Part shown: piece by piece, positions 55,190-64,000 of the stretch | How the letters are laid out: every line of letters starts with the position of its first letter | How positions within the stretch are numbered: the stretch's first letter is position 1 | Notes under the pieces: model-generated | Told to the model about the DNA's origin: nothing | The model's database searches: none | The model's input: the letters and a program-made list of their open reading frames with translations, nothing else | Made by a program: the position numbers and the translations under genes | Origin: Thermothielavioides terrestris NRRL 8126 | Lineage: Eukaryota > Ascomycota > Sordariomycetes > Sordariales > Chaetomiaceae | Assembly: GCF_000226115.1 (NCBI RefSeq) | Contig: NC_016461.1 | Coordinates: forward strand, 3,162,001 to 3,226,000 | Length of the DNA: 64,000 nt | Direction: 5' to 3'

Positions 55190-57579
55190 TTAGATGCGAA
55201 ACCCAAAACTCGACATGTCTGAGCCCTCAGAGGCAACATGAACGACACTCTCAGGGGATTCTTCCTTGTTGCTACTCTCTTGCAATGTGCCAATGGCCCT
55301 GTCCAAAAACACTTCTAGGGCTCTATCGGCAGTCCTGGCGGGTTTTCCGGGCCTCTTTGCTCCAGCGAGGCAGACCTTCTTGGGCTCGCTGCGAAGACAG
55401 CACTTGATGAACTCATCAACCTGTGTAGCGACCTTGTCGCAGTTCTCAAGAGCTTGCGCATCCGGTCGTTGTGTTGCTTCGAAAAGCTGAAGTCGATAGC
55501 TTTCCGCCAGATCGCCAAGGATCTCACTTCTCCCTTCTCCATCCCACACGAAGCCGTCTCCACTGGCCGTAGAGTCTGGATGCCCAGTGTAATGTCCTAC
55601 GGCTGCTTGACACAGACGCGCAGCATCATCGAGCTTCTGTGCAAAAACCGGACATTTGAGCGTCTCTGCTGTGTTTGTGACGTCCATGTCTCGAAGTCCG
55701 GCAGTTAGAATGGCCATATCAGAACCAGCACCCGAAAAGGTCGAAAAGGCGCCCCGCGATGCGTTCCTTAAAGCGTTCAGAGTGCCGCTTCTCTCTTGAA
55801 TATGGCGCGCACTCAAATTGTCAAGCAACCGCAAAGCATTCTCCTGGTACTCGACGGCGATGTCCCGCACGACCTCTTCTCTCGGCTTGAGGGAGCGATG
55901 CAATAACTAACGGGGCACGTTAGTTACAAACTACGCGGTGGATTGTCCGGCCTGTTAGTACTCACAGTGATGATCCTGTGCAGAACGGCAGGCGGAGTGT
56001 CGTCCTCCACAGCCTGTTTCCAGACCTCTTCCGGATCTGAGGCTCCGTTGTTTGCGCCGGGCAGAAGCTCAGGCGCTGGAGAGGGTGAACCCATCGCGGG
56101 CTGCTCATCAGAAAGGAAAGCCTCCCTTATACCTGCTGGGAGCTGACAGGTATTATCACCCAGCTCATGTATTTCCGCTTGATTAGCTGGCGCTTGGGGC
56201 TGGAAGGACAGCGGAGGATTGAAGCGGATGGGGGTGGGAGCCCGCTTGAGGGGCATTGTCCATGAAGGGGTTGTAGCAAGTCCTGGATCGACGGTCCCAG
56301 AGATATCTGGACCGTCGATTGCATTCATGCTCTCTCCGTCTTGCTCCACAAACAGTGGCGAGGTCAAGCGCGGAGCCTCATTTTCTTTCTCCGTGCGTTT
56401 GTGGCACACGGCGACAGCATCAAGAGCCTCTGAGCGAGGCGGGAGGATGGGCTCGTTCATTCTCTCCACGATCGGCGAACGGTTGGGAGGTGTTGACGAA
56501 GTGAGACCGGAGTTGACCGCACCATGGACAGTTGATGCCGGAAGACGAGTTCGTGGTTTCTGGTGAGAGCTTGATTTGGCCACTGCGGGCTCATCGGCGA
56601 GGTCCAAAGCGCTGTTCAGCGCTACCTGCTGGCCTGCACGTAAGAGTGTACCGGAATATGCCGGCCCGGCCTCATCATTGGCTTGCTCAGGGGCGTGAAG
56701 TTTGGCCAGCTTTTTCGGGACGCGAGTAGACTTGCCGCGCACACCGGATCCGGCGCTTTCCTGTTTGTTGACGGTGTGGGCTCCTTGCGCACGACGCACT
56801 GGAGGCTTCCCTGGAGACACTCGCCTGACTTGCTGCTTCTTTCGCCCGGAGACGACGCCTTCCGAGTCTGTCGAGTCGCTTAACTCGAACAGGTCATGAT
56901 CCCGTTTCCTTGCTTTGGTCTTTGCTTGGGCAGTGGCAGGACCGGCCCTCGCCAACGGACGCTTAGTTTGCTGGGGCGCCTTGGCTGAACCTTTCTTTGA
57001 CGTAGACTGCGCAGCCATCTTCCCGCTGGGCTGACATTGGCCCCCTCCGGGGGTCTCAAGGCGCGGAGAATCATCCACGCCCTTCCTGGTAATGCTTCGC
57101 GCATCAAGCTGGCTGCGTTTTTTTGAATTTGATTGAGGAGGTTCAAAGTGCGGGAAATGGTCCGGTGACGAAGGAACATTGCCCACATCAGACTGGTTGC
57201 TTGGGTGGTTGGCGGCAATGGACAATCGGCTTGGAGCGTCTTGTCCTTGCATTTGATCCTCCGACGGAGTGTCGCTCCCTATCCCCCGTTGTTTTGTGTT
57301 GGAAACCCCTTTCTCGTGGCAGGCCGCCTTCGGGTTGGGTGACAGCTCCAAGATGTCGGCTAGCATATCAGGCAAAGGGTCTTTCTTCTTGGCCTTTGAG
57401 GGGCGGCACCCGGGAGTGGGGAGGAACTCAAGATCAAGCATGTCGCTAGCATTGGATGCTGAACTTGATCTTTTCGGACTCTGCAGCTCGAGACCGTCGA
57501 TGGTCCACATCTCCGCCAGGTCCGCTCGGACGAGGTCGACGGTCGCTGGCTGAGAAGAATGTCGTGTGTAGTCCATCAT
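55190..57579 (-). CDS. large unrecognised nuclear-type protein
   Basis: Exons 57579-55966 and 55906-55190 give 776 residues. The intron is 59 nt (GTGAGT donor, TTAG acceptor) and keeps phase. The N-terminal 520 residues are Ser/Pro/Lys-rich and disordered with many basic clusters (KTKARKRDHDLFELSDSTDS, SGRKKQQVRRVSPGKPPVRR). The last 250 residues are predicted helical and look conserved: AVLHRIITLLHRSLKPREEV, VEYQENALRLLDNLSARHIQ, then ILTAGLRDMDVTNTAE and DKVATQVDEFIKCCL. No catalytic motif is seen. The basic patches point to the nucleus. I do not recognise the family, so no function is given. The ATG pair at 57579/57576 was chosen because the upstream frame lacks a true ATG. Confidence 0.78.
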
Positions 57580-58580
57580 GAGCGGAAGAGTTACCAGAAG
57601 CGTCCTTGTAAATGCCCAGGTTGCACAGGAAACCGGCTCGAGACGCCGTTGGAGACACAATTCAGACTCAATGCCGCGATAATTGAGCTCAGCCTCGGCA
57701 GAATAGCGCAGGACGGAAGGCGAAACCTCACGTTTTCAGGCTCGTGAAGCAAACATGGGCCGCGGGCGGCTGTGGGGGGCCCTTGGAACGCACTTGCCTT
57801 GCCCTGTCCAGCCCAAATTCATTACATGGAGCAGAAAGGAAGGTGCAGCCCGTCCACCCAACACCCAGGCGCCACCTCTCGGTTGCCCTTGCACTGTAGG
57901 CTATCGATTGCCTTTCAGGCAAGTGAGGGCATTGGGCGAAATATCTTTTGAGTTGGGATGCAATAAGCTTGAGCTACCTACCTGGTACCTCGGCACACTT
58001 TACCTGGGCGTGTTGGTTCCTGGATCAAGTCGAGGGCGTGAATCAGCTAATGGCATGAACTGCCGAAAATTCTGGGTAACTTGGAATCTACTACTATATT
58101 CGTACACGGTATATCGGACTCAGGACGGCAGGACTTTGAAGAAGGAATATGAACTTGGACTCGATCCTGGAGGAGACGCTCGACGCAGCCAAGGTTCGGA
58201 TCCTTCGGCAGACACGATCCTCTTTGTGAGGCACATCACTACTGTCAACAAGATCAAAAGAGATGGCAGGACTTCATTTGCGCAAAGCTTCTGGATGACA
58301 ATGTGGGATCGGCGCTCCGGATCGATTTCCCATCGGACTCGGTTCAAGATCGGAGAGTTTCAGCCCCCGGGCGCCCCACTTAATCCCGGAATGCCCGGTG
58401 ATGAGGATTACGCATACAATACTACGCAGGCAGGTCGTGCCGTCCGGTGCATTACCTGAATCCGGACAAGCATGGATCTATATAACCCTCCAACAATTTC
58501 GTCATTTTCAGCTCGGATTGCAACAGCTCCTTTCCCCTCCCAGCGATCACCGGAAGACCACGGGTGCTGATATCGAAAGC
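57580..58580. promoter_or_regulatory. divergent intergenic region
   Basis: About 1 kb between divergently transcribed genes, so it holds both promoters. An open frame on the plus strand (57755-58459) has no family likeness. Confidence 0.45.
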
Positions 58581-59954
58581 ATGGCCCCACCCAAGTCCGC
58601 TTCTCCACTTCTCTCGGAGCCGGTACCCCAAGACGACACAGCAGTCTGGAGTCTCCGACACATCCAGTTCCTACGGTCTTGGACTGCCCGGCCAGCGCCA
58701 GTGCCGTATCCGCCGATCTCTTCCATTCCTCACACCTCTGCCGCTCGACTTTCCGAACCAGACGTCTCGCCGACCCCGTTCCCAAGCGAGCCGGTCCTCG
58801 CCAAGGCGTTCCACCAAGATGCGACCGCACAGCCCAAGACAATCCTCTACCTCGCCTATGGCTCCAACATGTGCGCCAAGACGTTTCTTGGCATGCGCGG
58901 CATCCGTCCGCTGAGCCAGGTCAACGTCTCGGCACCGTCGCTCGACTTGACCTTTGACCTCCCGGGCCGACCCTACAGCGAACCGTGCTTCGCCAACACG
59001 GCGCTGCGCAAGCTCCCCGGCAAGCCGCCGAAGCTGCCGCCAGACCTGCCGAACCCCCCTATCAAGCCGCCGGTTACACAGGATGGAGAGGGAGAGGGAG
59101 CCGCACGGCCGAGGCGTCGCGATCCGGTCTGGAACAAGGGGCTCTACGGCGTGGTCTACGAGGTGACGACCGAGGACTACGCGCGAATCGTCGCCACTGA
59201 AGGCGGCGGCGCAGGCTACCACGACATTCTCGTGCCGTGCATCGTCCTGCCGCCGAGCGTGCGCGTGCCCGAGAAGCCCACCATCCCCGTCCCTCTGAAA
59301 CCTTTCCTCGCCCACACCCTCTACGCCCCGCGGCTCCCCGAAACCCCCGACAACGACGGAGAGGGCAACAACAACAACAACAGCGGCGACAATGACAACA
59401 ACCCCGGCGGCGAGCACGATCGCGCCCTCCCCCTCCCCGCCTGGCTCCGCCGCCTGCTCCGCCTCCAGCACCGGCCGTCGCCCAACTACGCCCAGCCGTC
59501 GGCGCGCTACCTCAACCTCCTGCGCGACGGCGCCCGCGAGCACGACCTGCCCGCCGACTACCAGGCCTACCTGGGCGCGCTGAGGGCCTACACGATCACG
59601 ACGTGGCGGCAGCGGGTCGGGCAGGTGGTGTTCACGGTGGGGTGGCTGCCGATGATGCTGCTGATGGTGGTGGCGATGCGGGCGTTCGCGGACGAGCGCG
59701 GGCGGGCGCCCGGCTGGGTGGTGGCTGCCGTGACGGTGCTGATGAATCTGATCTGGCTGAGCTACGACCTGGTTGGGAAGAGGCTTTTTGGGGATGGGGA
59801 GAGGACTATGGAGGAGGAGAAGGTGAAGAGCGGGGGTATGGGAAAGGAGAGTATGAGCGGGAGGGGCAGGAGGAGGTCTAGTTTTGCGAGCGGGCTGCGA
59901 GGGAAGGAGGAGGCTGCTGATGAGGAGAAGGTAGCGTTGTTGAAGGACTATTGA
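58581..59954 (+). CDS. gamma-glutamylcyclotransferase-like membrane protein
   Basis: A single exon of 457 residues from ATG 58581. The GGCT/AIG2-like fold is marked by ILYLAYGSNMCAK (residues 88-100, substrate-binding YGSN), then LDLTFDLPGRPYSEPCFANT, GLYGVVYEVTTEDYARIVATE and GYHDILVPCIVLPP. The family converts gamma-glutamyl peptides to 5-oxoproline. Two hydrophobic segments near the C-terminus (VVFTVGWLPMMLLMVVAM and WVVAAVTVLMNLIWLSYDLV) predict membrane anchoring, and an Asn-rich insert (NNNNNSGDNDNN) sits in the middle. The tail is basic and acidic. Catalysis is unproven; the Glu in VATEGG is the best candidate. The frame is open further upstream to 58401, but MAPPKSASPL is the likely start. 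Confidence 0.85.
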   Translation: MAPPKSASPLLSEPVPQDDTAVWSLRHIQFLRSWTARPAPVPYPPISSIPHTSAARLSEPDVSPTPFPSEPVLAKAFHQDATAQPKTILYLAYGSNMCAKTFLGMRGIRPLSQVNVSAPSLDLTFDLPGRPYSEPCFANTALRKLPGKPPKLPPDLPNPPIKPPVTQDGEGEGAARPRRRDPVWNKGLYGVVYEVTTEDYARIVATEGGGAGYHDILVPCIVLPPSVRVPEKPTIPVPLKPFLAHTLYAPRLPETPDNDGEGNNNNNSGDNDNNPGGEHDRALPLPAWLRRLLRLQHRPSPNYAQPSARYLNLLRDGAREHDLPADYQAYLGALRAYTITTWRQRVGQVVFTVGWLPMMLLMVVAMRAFADERGRAPGWVVAAVTVLMNLIWLSYDLVGKRLFGDGERTMEEEKVKSGGMGKESMSGRGRRRSSFASGLRGKEEAADEEKVALLKDY

Positions 59955-60257
59955 TGGGCGTGGCCGGCCGATGCTTGCGAGTTTATCTGTTGGTGGTTGC
60001 GATGGAGGAAAGGCGCCATTTGACGGCCTCGGATGAAGTGCAGTGTTGCAATGCCGGGGCGAAGTCCTGTTGGGTCGGCTTCAGCTTCAGCTTCGTCTCA
60101 TCCCAAGTTATCCAAGACCGTTTCAGTTCAAATCGCTTTCGATTTCAAGGCTACTGTTCAACCGTCAGGTCCCGCGTGGGACGATGGCTCGCTGGTCTAA
60201 GATACTTGAACTCCACGCTGCTGCTTCATGTACTCCATTATACCGACATTATGCATT
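59955..60257. other. convergent 3' spacer
   Basis: 303 bp between the GGCT-like and GPD1 stops. Presumed 3' UTRs. Confidence 0.5.
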
Positions 60258-61472
60258 TTACTTCCTGAACAGCATGGGAATATCCTTCACCTCGAATGTC
60301 CCGTCCACGATTCCCTCGACAGCTTTGAACAGCGGGTAGTGATCCTCCCGACCACGTGCCCTCAGGAAACTCATGACCTCCTTCGTCGTGGAGATGCCCT
60401 GGAGCTTCTGGCCGTTCAGCTCGGTCCGCTCAATCTCCTGGAGCGACACGCCGCGCTCCACCGCCATCTTGGAGTAGCGCCAGTTGCGCGCCGACGTGCA
60501 GCTCACGATCATGTCGCTCCACCCGGCGCTCTCCCAGAAGGTCATCTCCTGGATAGATTCCGGGAAAAACTCCTGCGCGAAACGGATCGTCTCGAGCATG
60601 CCCCGGCGCATGACGGCTGTCTTGGCCGTCGCGTTCCAACCGTGGCCCTCGATGAAGCCGCAGGCGAGGGCGACGATGTTCTTGAGAGCGCCGGCGAGGG
60701 AGACACCGACCACGTCCGACACCATGGACACGGTGAAATAGGGCCGGTCGAAGAGCTTATGGATCTCGCCGTGGTCGAGCGGCGGATAGTCTTCCGGCAG
60801 CGGGGTCAGTTTCGTCTTGGGGAAGCGAACCGGGACGCCTGCCCCATGGGCGCCGTTAACCCCGTTGGTGAGCCGTTGGTCGCATGGCGGCGTGTTGTAT
60901 GCGATGGTCGTCTCGCACCACAGCTCGTTCGCGATCTCGTTGGCAATGTTGGCGCCGCTCAGGGCGCCGCAGTAGATGCCCAAGATCTCGCCGATGTAGT
61001 CGCATATCAGCTCGACCTTGTCGTCCGTCACCGTCACGCCCTTGATGCAGCTTATCCCCCGGGCGAAGGGGAGAATGTGACCCTTGATCTGCTTGCAGAC
61101 GTTGCCGATGAACTCGTGCGGGAGGTTGAATATCAGAATAGACGAGTCCTTGACGGCGTCGACGAGCGAGGGATTGGCGATCACGTTCGACGGTAGCTTG
61201 ATCTTGGGCAGGTACTTGACGTTCTCGTGGTACTTGTTGATCACCGAGGTGAGCTTCTGCGGTGCGTCGCCAACGGCTGGGTCGTAGTGGGGCGAATCCG
61301 AAGGCACGACGACGTTCTCTTCATACACCCACATCTGCACTTCCTCCTCGAAGACATCTGGGTGTTCCCGCGTGTTCTCGGCGACGAGTTTCGCGACAGT
61401 CGTACCCCAATTGCCGGAGCCGACGACGGTCACCTTGTGCTTGCGACGCGGAGAGTCTGATGGCCCCGCCAT
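60258..61472 (-). CDS. GPD1: NAD-dependent glycerol-3-phosphate dehydrogenase
   Basis: A single exon of 404 residues. It reduces dihydroxyacetone phosphate to glycerol-3-phosphate with NADH, feeding glycerol osmolyte and lipid synthesis. It is cytosolic/peroxisomal in yeasts. The dinucleotide loop [16 protein letters not shown] lies at residues 14-29, followed by [39 protein letters not shown] and the substrate-site segment [20 protein letters not shown] with its Lys. [20 protein letters not shown] and a C-terminus [20 protein letters not shown] complete the family. Length matches fungal Gpd1. The frame is open 153 codons further upstream, but that stretch is Ser/Pro-rich and lies beyond a TATA box, so ATG 61472 is taken. 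Convergent with the GGCT-like gene. Confidence 0.96.
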   Translation of the reverse strand: MAGPSDSPRRKHKVTVVGSGNWGTTVAKLVAENTREHPDVFEEEVQMWVYEENVVVPSDSPHYDPAVGDAPQKLTSVINKYHENVKYLPKIKLPSNVIANPSLVDAVKDSSILIFNLPHEFIGNVCKQIKGHILPFARGISCIKGVTVTDDKVELICDYIGEILGIYCGALSGANIANEIANELWCETTIAYNTPPCDQRLTNGVNGAHGAGVPVRFPKTKLTPLPEDYPPLDHGEIHKLFDRPYFTVSMVSDVVGVSLAGALKNIVALACGFIEGHGWNATAKTAVMRRGMLETIRFAQEFFPESIQEMTFWESAGWSDMIVSCTSARNWRYSKMAVERGVSLQEIERTELNGQKLQGISTTKEVMSFLRARGREDHYPLFKAVEGIVDGTFEVKDIPMLFRK

Positions 61473-62169
61473 TTTTGCTCTGAGAGAGAATTCGCGGATG
61501 CCGGAAGGGCTCAGGCTCGCGGAATTGGGAGAAAAGGCGACGGAGCTTGTCTGATTGCAAAGCCGGGCTGTGTGTAGAGACTTCGGACTGCTCGAGGGCG
61601 AGGCACGAGAGTGGTAAGGACGATGGGACGAAGGAGCCCAAGTTCGCTGGCAGGGTTGAGGCGTGGGCAAGCGGGACGTGCAGCTTCCTGAGTGGATATG
61701 CTTGTGCAAATTGGTTACGGTGGGCGAGGAACAGGCAGGCGGTGACCGGCGAAGGCAGTGGAAAAGGGACGAGTTAAACCGAGGTGGCCCCAAGCCAGGG
61801 ATGATAAGCCCACACGATGATTTATACGTGGCCAGCAGGGGCGACCAACCCATGCCTGGCATCATCAAGTCGCCTCCAAAATCAAAACTGTTCCAGAAAG
61901 CCCGCTCGGGTCCAGCTGAGTGTGCAGCCAAACCTTTGTGCGCGCAGACCCTGGCTGCTCGTTGAGTTCAGACTGACCGCCACCGACCCGTGCTTGTGGA
62001 TTTTCTGCGACAGGGTTGGCCCGAGCAGTGAACCATGACGCAAGGGGCGGCAGAATCTGGCCCACCGCCTTCCACTCGCAGAGTCTAAGCCCCAACGAAT
62101 TTTTTGGAGGCCTGAGCCTGCCCTCAACTCAACTCGGGCACCGTGCCCTTCCGGCCGAGGCCAACCAGT
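61473..62169. promoter_or_regulatory. GPD1 upstream region
   Basis: Contains the CT-rich 5' UTR and TATA box of GPD1. No other gene is seen before MITE copy D. Confidence 0.5.
61820..61826 (-). promoter_or_regulatory. TATA box of GPD1
   Basis: TATAAAT on the minus strand, about 350 bases before the start codon, followed by pyrimidine-rich DNA. This is the layout of strong fungal promoters. It implies a transcript start near 61790 and a 5' UTR of about 300 nt. Confidence 0.55.
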
Positions 62170-62549
62170 GGTAGACGTTAAAGAGGTCCCGCCAAGACTA
62201 ATTTCGGCCAATTGTCGGCAATGTTTTTACAGCGTTTTTACATAGCCACGATCGCCAAGGCGTTTACACTATCGCCAAGGGTTAGTTCGCCGGGGGTACG
62301 GGGGCGGCGCTAGCCCCCCGCTGGTTAGGGTTCGGGTTATAGTTAGGATAGGGGTTAAGGCTAGGGTACGGGTTATCTCGGTTTTCCTTTTTTTGGATTT
62401 GGTTGAGGTTTCGTGAAGTTGTTGCGACGAGTCTTTGCGATTGTTCGTTGTTGATGTTGCTCGAAGTCGTCGTAGCCTTGGCGATTTGTAAATACTTGTA
62501 AACGGTAGGTTCCGAAATTAGTCTTGGCGGGACCTCTTTAACGACGACC
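62170..62549 (+). mobile_element. MITE copy D (8-bp TSD)
   Basis: 380 bp, same family and orientation as copy B. The perfect 8-bp duplication CAACCAGT lies at 62162-62169 and 62550-62557. The ends read GGTAGACGTTAAAGAGGTCC and, on the other strand, GGTCGTCGTTAAAGAGGTCC. The interior has TTAGGG-like tracts (GGTTAGGGTTCGGGTTATAG). This copy is barely altered, so it is young or escaped RIP. Confidence 0.87.
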
Positions 62550-63693
62550 CAACCAGTGTGGGAGTGAGAGAGGCCTCGCAAGGTCCTTTACAGAAATGGC
62601 GAAATTGGACACTGACAAACTGGAAAAAAAAAAAAAAAAACCGTCTCCGCGATGGAATACCTACCTAATTCAGTACTTAGTGTCAGTCTCAAAAATGCGT
62701 CTGCTCCAGTTCGCCCTTACCACAGTAGTCCGCAGCCAAAGTTGCAAAAACAGAAGTCTGGCCGATCCAACAGCCCCCCTTCCAAACCCCTGTCGACCTC
62801 GGCCGAAGGGCCGCTCTCACCGATCCGAACCGCGGGTCTCGGAGGCCCCACAGATCTGGTCCAGACTCCGGCCCGTCTGGCCACTTTGTGCACAAAGTTA
62901 TCGCCAAGCAGAGCGGTGTCCAAACACGAGCGAATGGACAAGGACCTTACTCAGCGAGTGCTGGAGCCTCATTCCCGACGGCCGTGGTCACCTCGGCCCA
63001 GATGTTGATGCCGCTTTGGGCAATTTGCGGCGAGGGTTCGGCGATGCCGCTGGTAACCGCGGGGTGTGCCGGCGAACAACAGGGCCCCATTGCGGCTTGT
63101 CCGTTCGGTGCTCGAAGGCGCCCAAGCTCGTCTGTACTCCGTACCGGTTCCGCGTTTCGTCGGGTGGCCGGCCCGGCTGCTGTCAGAGACGATGCTGCTG
63201 TCTACAACGGCGACTTCTGCTAAGACGCAATGCTCTGGAGCGTGACGCACACCATTGATACCCATCTTCAATTCAATCAGACAATTTAAAAAGGCGCAAT
63301 CATGTACGATGCTGACAAATGGACCATGCAGGATGGTTGCTCAACAGGGCGGGCGCACGTTGAGTTGGCGTTTCGGTGCAGCCTGTTCAGGAATCTCCGC
63401 CTGCCCTCCGCGTGTGGTTCGGGGTGTGGTTCGAGCGAACCGCGACCAGTCCATCAACATCGTCCCTTCGTCCCTGGGAGACAATGACTTTTCTGAAGAC
63501 ATGGCCCCCAAGATAACCTGGTCGGATGCTGCTCTACGGAGCAGTGTATTGGACATTATCCCCTCCTCCGGTCCCCTCTCCTATCCCCCCCTCTACCCCT
63601 TACCTTTTCTGCATTACTTAAAGGACTGCTTGGACAAGACTTTGGAGCCAAAACACCGCGCTCAGTAATCACCTTCGCTATGGTTATAGAGTA
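62550..63693. other. spacer before sugar transporter
   Basis: Holds an A17 run (62624-62640), a TACTCCGTA motif near 63135 and, in its last part, the presumed promoter of the MFS gene. A short ATG frame at 63502 has no motif. Confidence 0.45.
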
Positions 63694-64000
63694 ATGTCAA
63701 CGATAGACACAGCCATCATGCATGTTCACGGCCTTGCTCGGCGGCCCGCGGGCTATGTGGTGGCCAGCACACTCACCTCGCTCGGAGGCTTCCTCTTTGG
63801 CATTGACACGGGCATCATCGGTCCGGTCACCGTTATGCCGGACTTTGCCAAGTATGCCAGCGACTCGTCCTCGCCCACGATCCACGGCCTGATCGTGTCT
63901 TCGATCCTCATCCCCGCTGCGATTTCATCCTTCTTCGCCGGCCGGCTGGCAGACGCGATCGGCCGTCACTGGGCCATCGCCATCGGCGCTTTCGTCTTTG
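63694..64000 (+). CDS. MFS sugar transporter-type protein (5' part)
   Basis: The N-terminal 102 codons of a membrane transporter cut by the right edge. After a short head (MSTIDTAIMHVHGLARRPAG) comes TM1, YVVASTLTSLGGFLFGIDTG, with the GGxxFGxDTG signature of the sugar-porter family. A loop (DFAKYASDSSSPTIHG) and TM2 (LIVSSILIPAAISSFFAGRL) follow, then the motif-A loop GRLADAIGRHW. These mark a proton-coupled sugar or polyol importer in the plasma membrane. Substrate is unknown. ATG 63694 is used; a second in-frame ATG is at 63718. No intron is seen in this part. Confidence 0.88.
   Translation, partial: MSTIDTAIMHVHGLARRPAGYVVASTLTSLGGFLFGIDTGIIGPVTVMPDFAKYASDSSSPTIHGLIVSSILIPAAISSFFAGRLADAIGRHWAIAIGAFVF

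Noticed and set aside
61473..61931. N-terminal extension of GPD1 (153 open codons), perhaps a mitochondrial presequence
   Set aside because: The only in-frame ATGs lie at or beyond the TATA box, the stretch is CT-rich like a 5' UTR, and fungal Gpd1 normally starts near 61472.

Overview
This window looks like chromosomal DNA of a filamentous ascomycete (Pezizomycotina, most likely a Sordariomycete). The evidence is short GT-AG introns of about 50-155 nt, GC-rich genes with long gene-poor spacers, fungal housekeeping genes (PAM17, UBA4, SLX9, a NEP2-type deneddylase, NAD-dependent glycerol-3-phosphate dehydrogenase), and a block of transposons ruined by C-to-T/G-to-A change of the kind made by repeat-induced point mutation (RIP). 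The species cannot be named from sequence reading alone.

Layout. 0-13.5 kb: a drug/polyamine-type MFS transporter cut by the left edge (-), a small acidic Ser-rich ORF (-), an intron-containing tRNA-Asn(GTT) (+), a gene joining two BED-like zinc fingers to a DUF3237 domain (+), an AsaB/CmcJ-like oxidoreductase (-) and a bHLH regulator (+). 15-27.2 kb: an AT-rich nested transposon block. It holds a 508-bp TIR element, a 571-bp miniature LTR element, a solo LTR with a perfect 5-bp target duplication, and a three-layer nest. In that nest a TIR miniature element with 8-bp target duplications is split by a tandem miniature LTR element, which is itself split by a 7,566-bp Ty3/Gypsy chromovirus with 249-bp LTRs and TTGCC target duplications. 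28.9-35 kb: a polyglutamine ORF, two more copies of the 8-bp-TSD miniature element in inverted orientation, and an NAD(P)-binding Rossmann protein (-). 35-41.3 kb: no convincing gene. 41.3-64 kb: a DHDPS/HOGA-like aldolase (+), a chromodomain protein (-), PAM17 (+), UBA4 (-), SLX9 (+), a NEP2-type protease (-), a large unrecognised nuclear-type protein (-), a gamma-glutamylcyclotransferase-like membrane protein (+), GPD1 (-), a fourth copy of the miniature element, and the start of a sugar-transporter-type MFS gene (+) cut by the right edge.

How the genes relate. The 47.5-53 kb stretch is a compact housekeeping group with alternating convergent and divergent genes: mitochondrial protein import, Urm1/molybdopterin sulfur transfer, ribosome biogenesis and NEDD8 processing. 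No operon-like logic is expected or seen. The left arm (efflux transporter, AsaB-like oxidoreductase, bHLH factor) resembles the accessory parts of a secondary-metabolite locus, but no backbone synthase is visible.

The most interesting material is the mobile DNA. Two unrelated LTR elements appear to carry self-complementary primer sites (self-priming as in the Tf1 type), the chromovirus has a RIP-damaged antisense reading frame between its chromodomain and 3' LTR, and a tandem LTR-internal-LTR-internal-LTR miniature element has a recognisable tRNA-type primer site and polypurine tract. Exon boundaries were worked out by hand from splice signals, frame and family expectation; no alignment or search was run.
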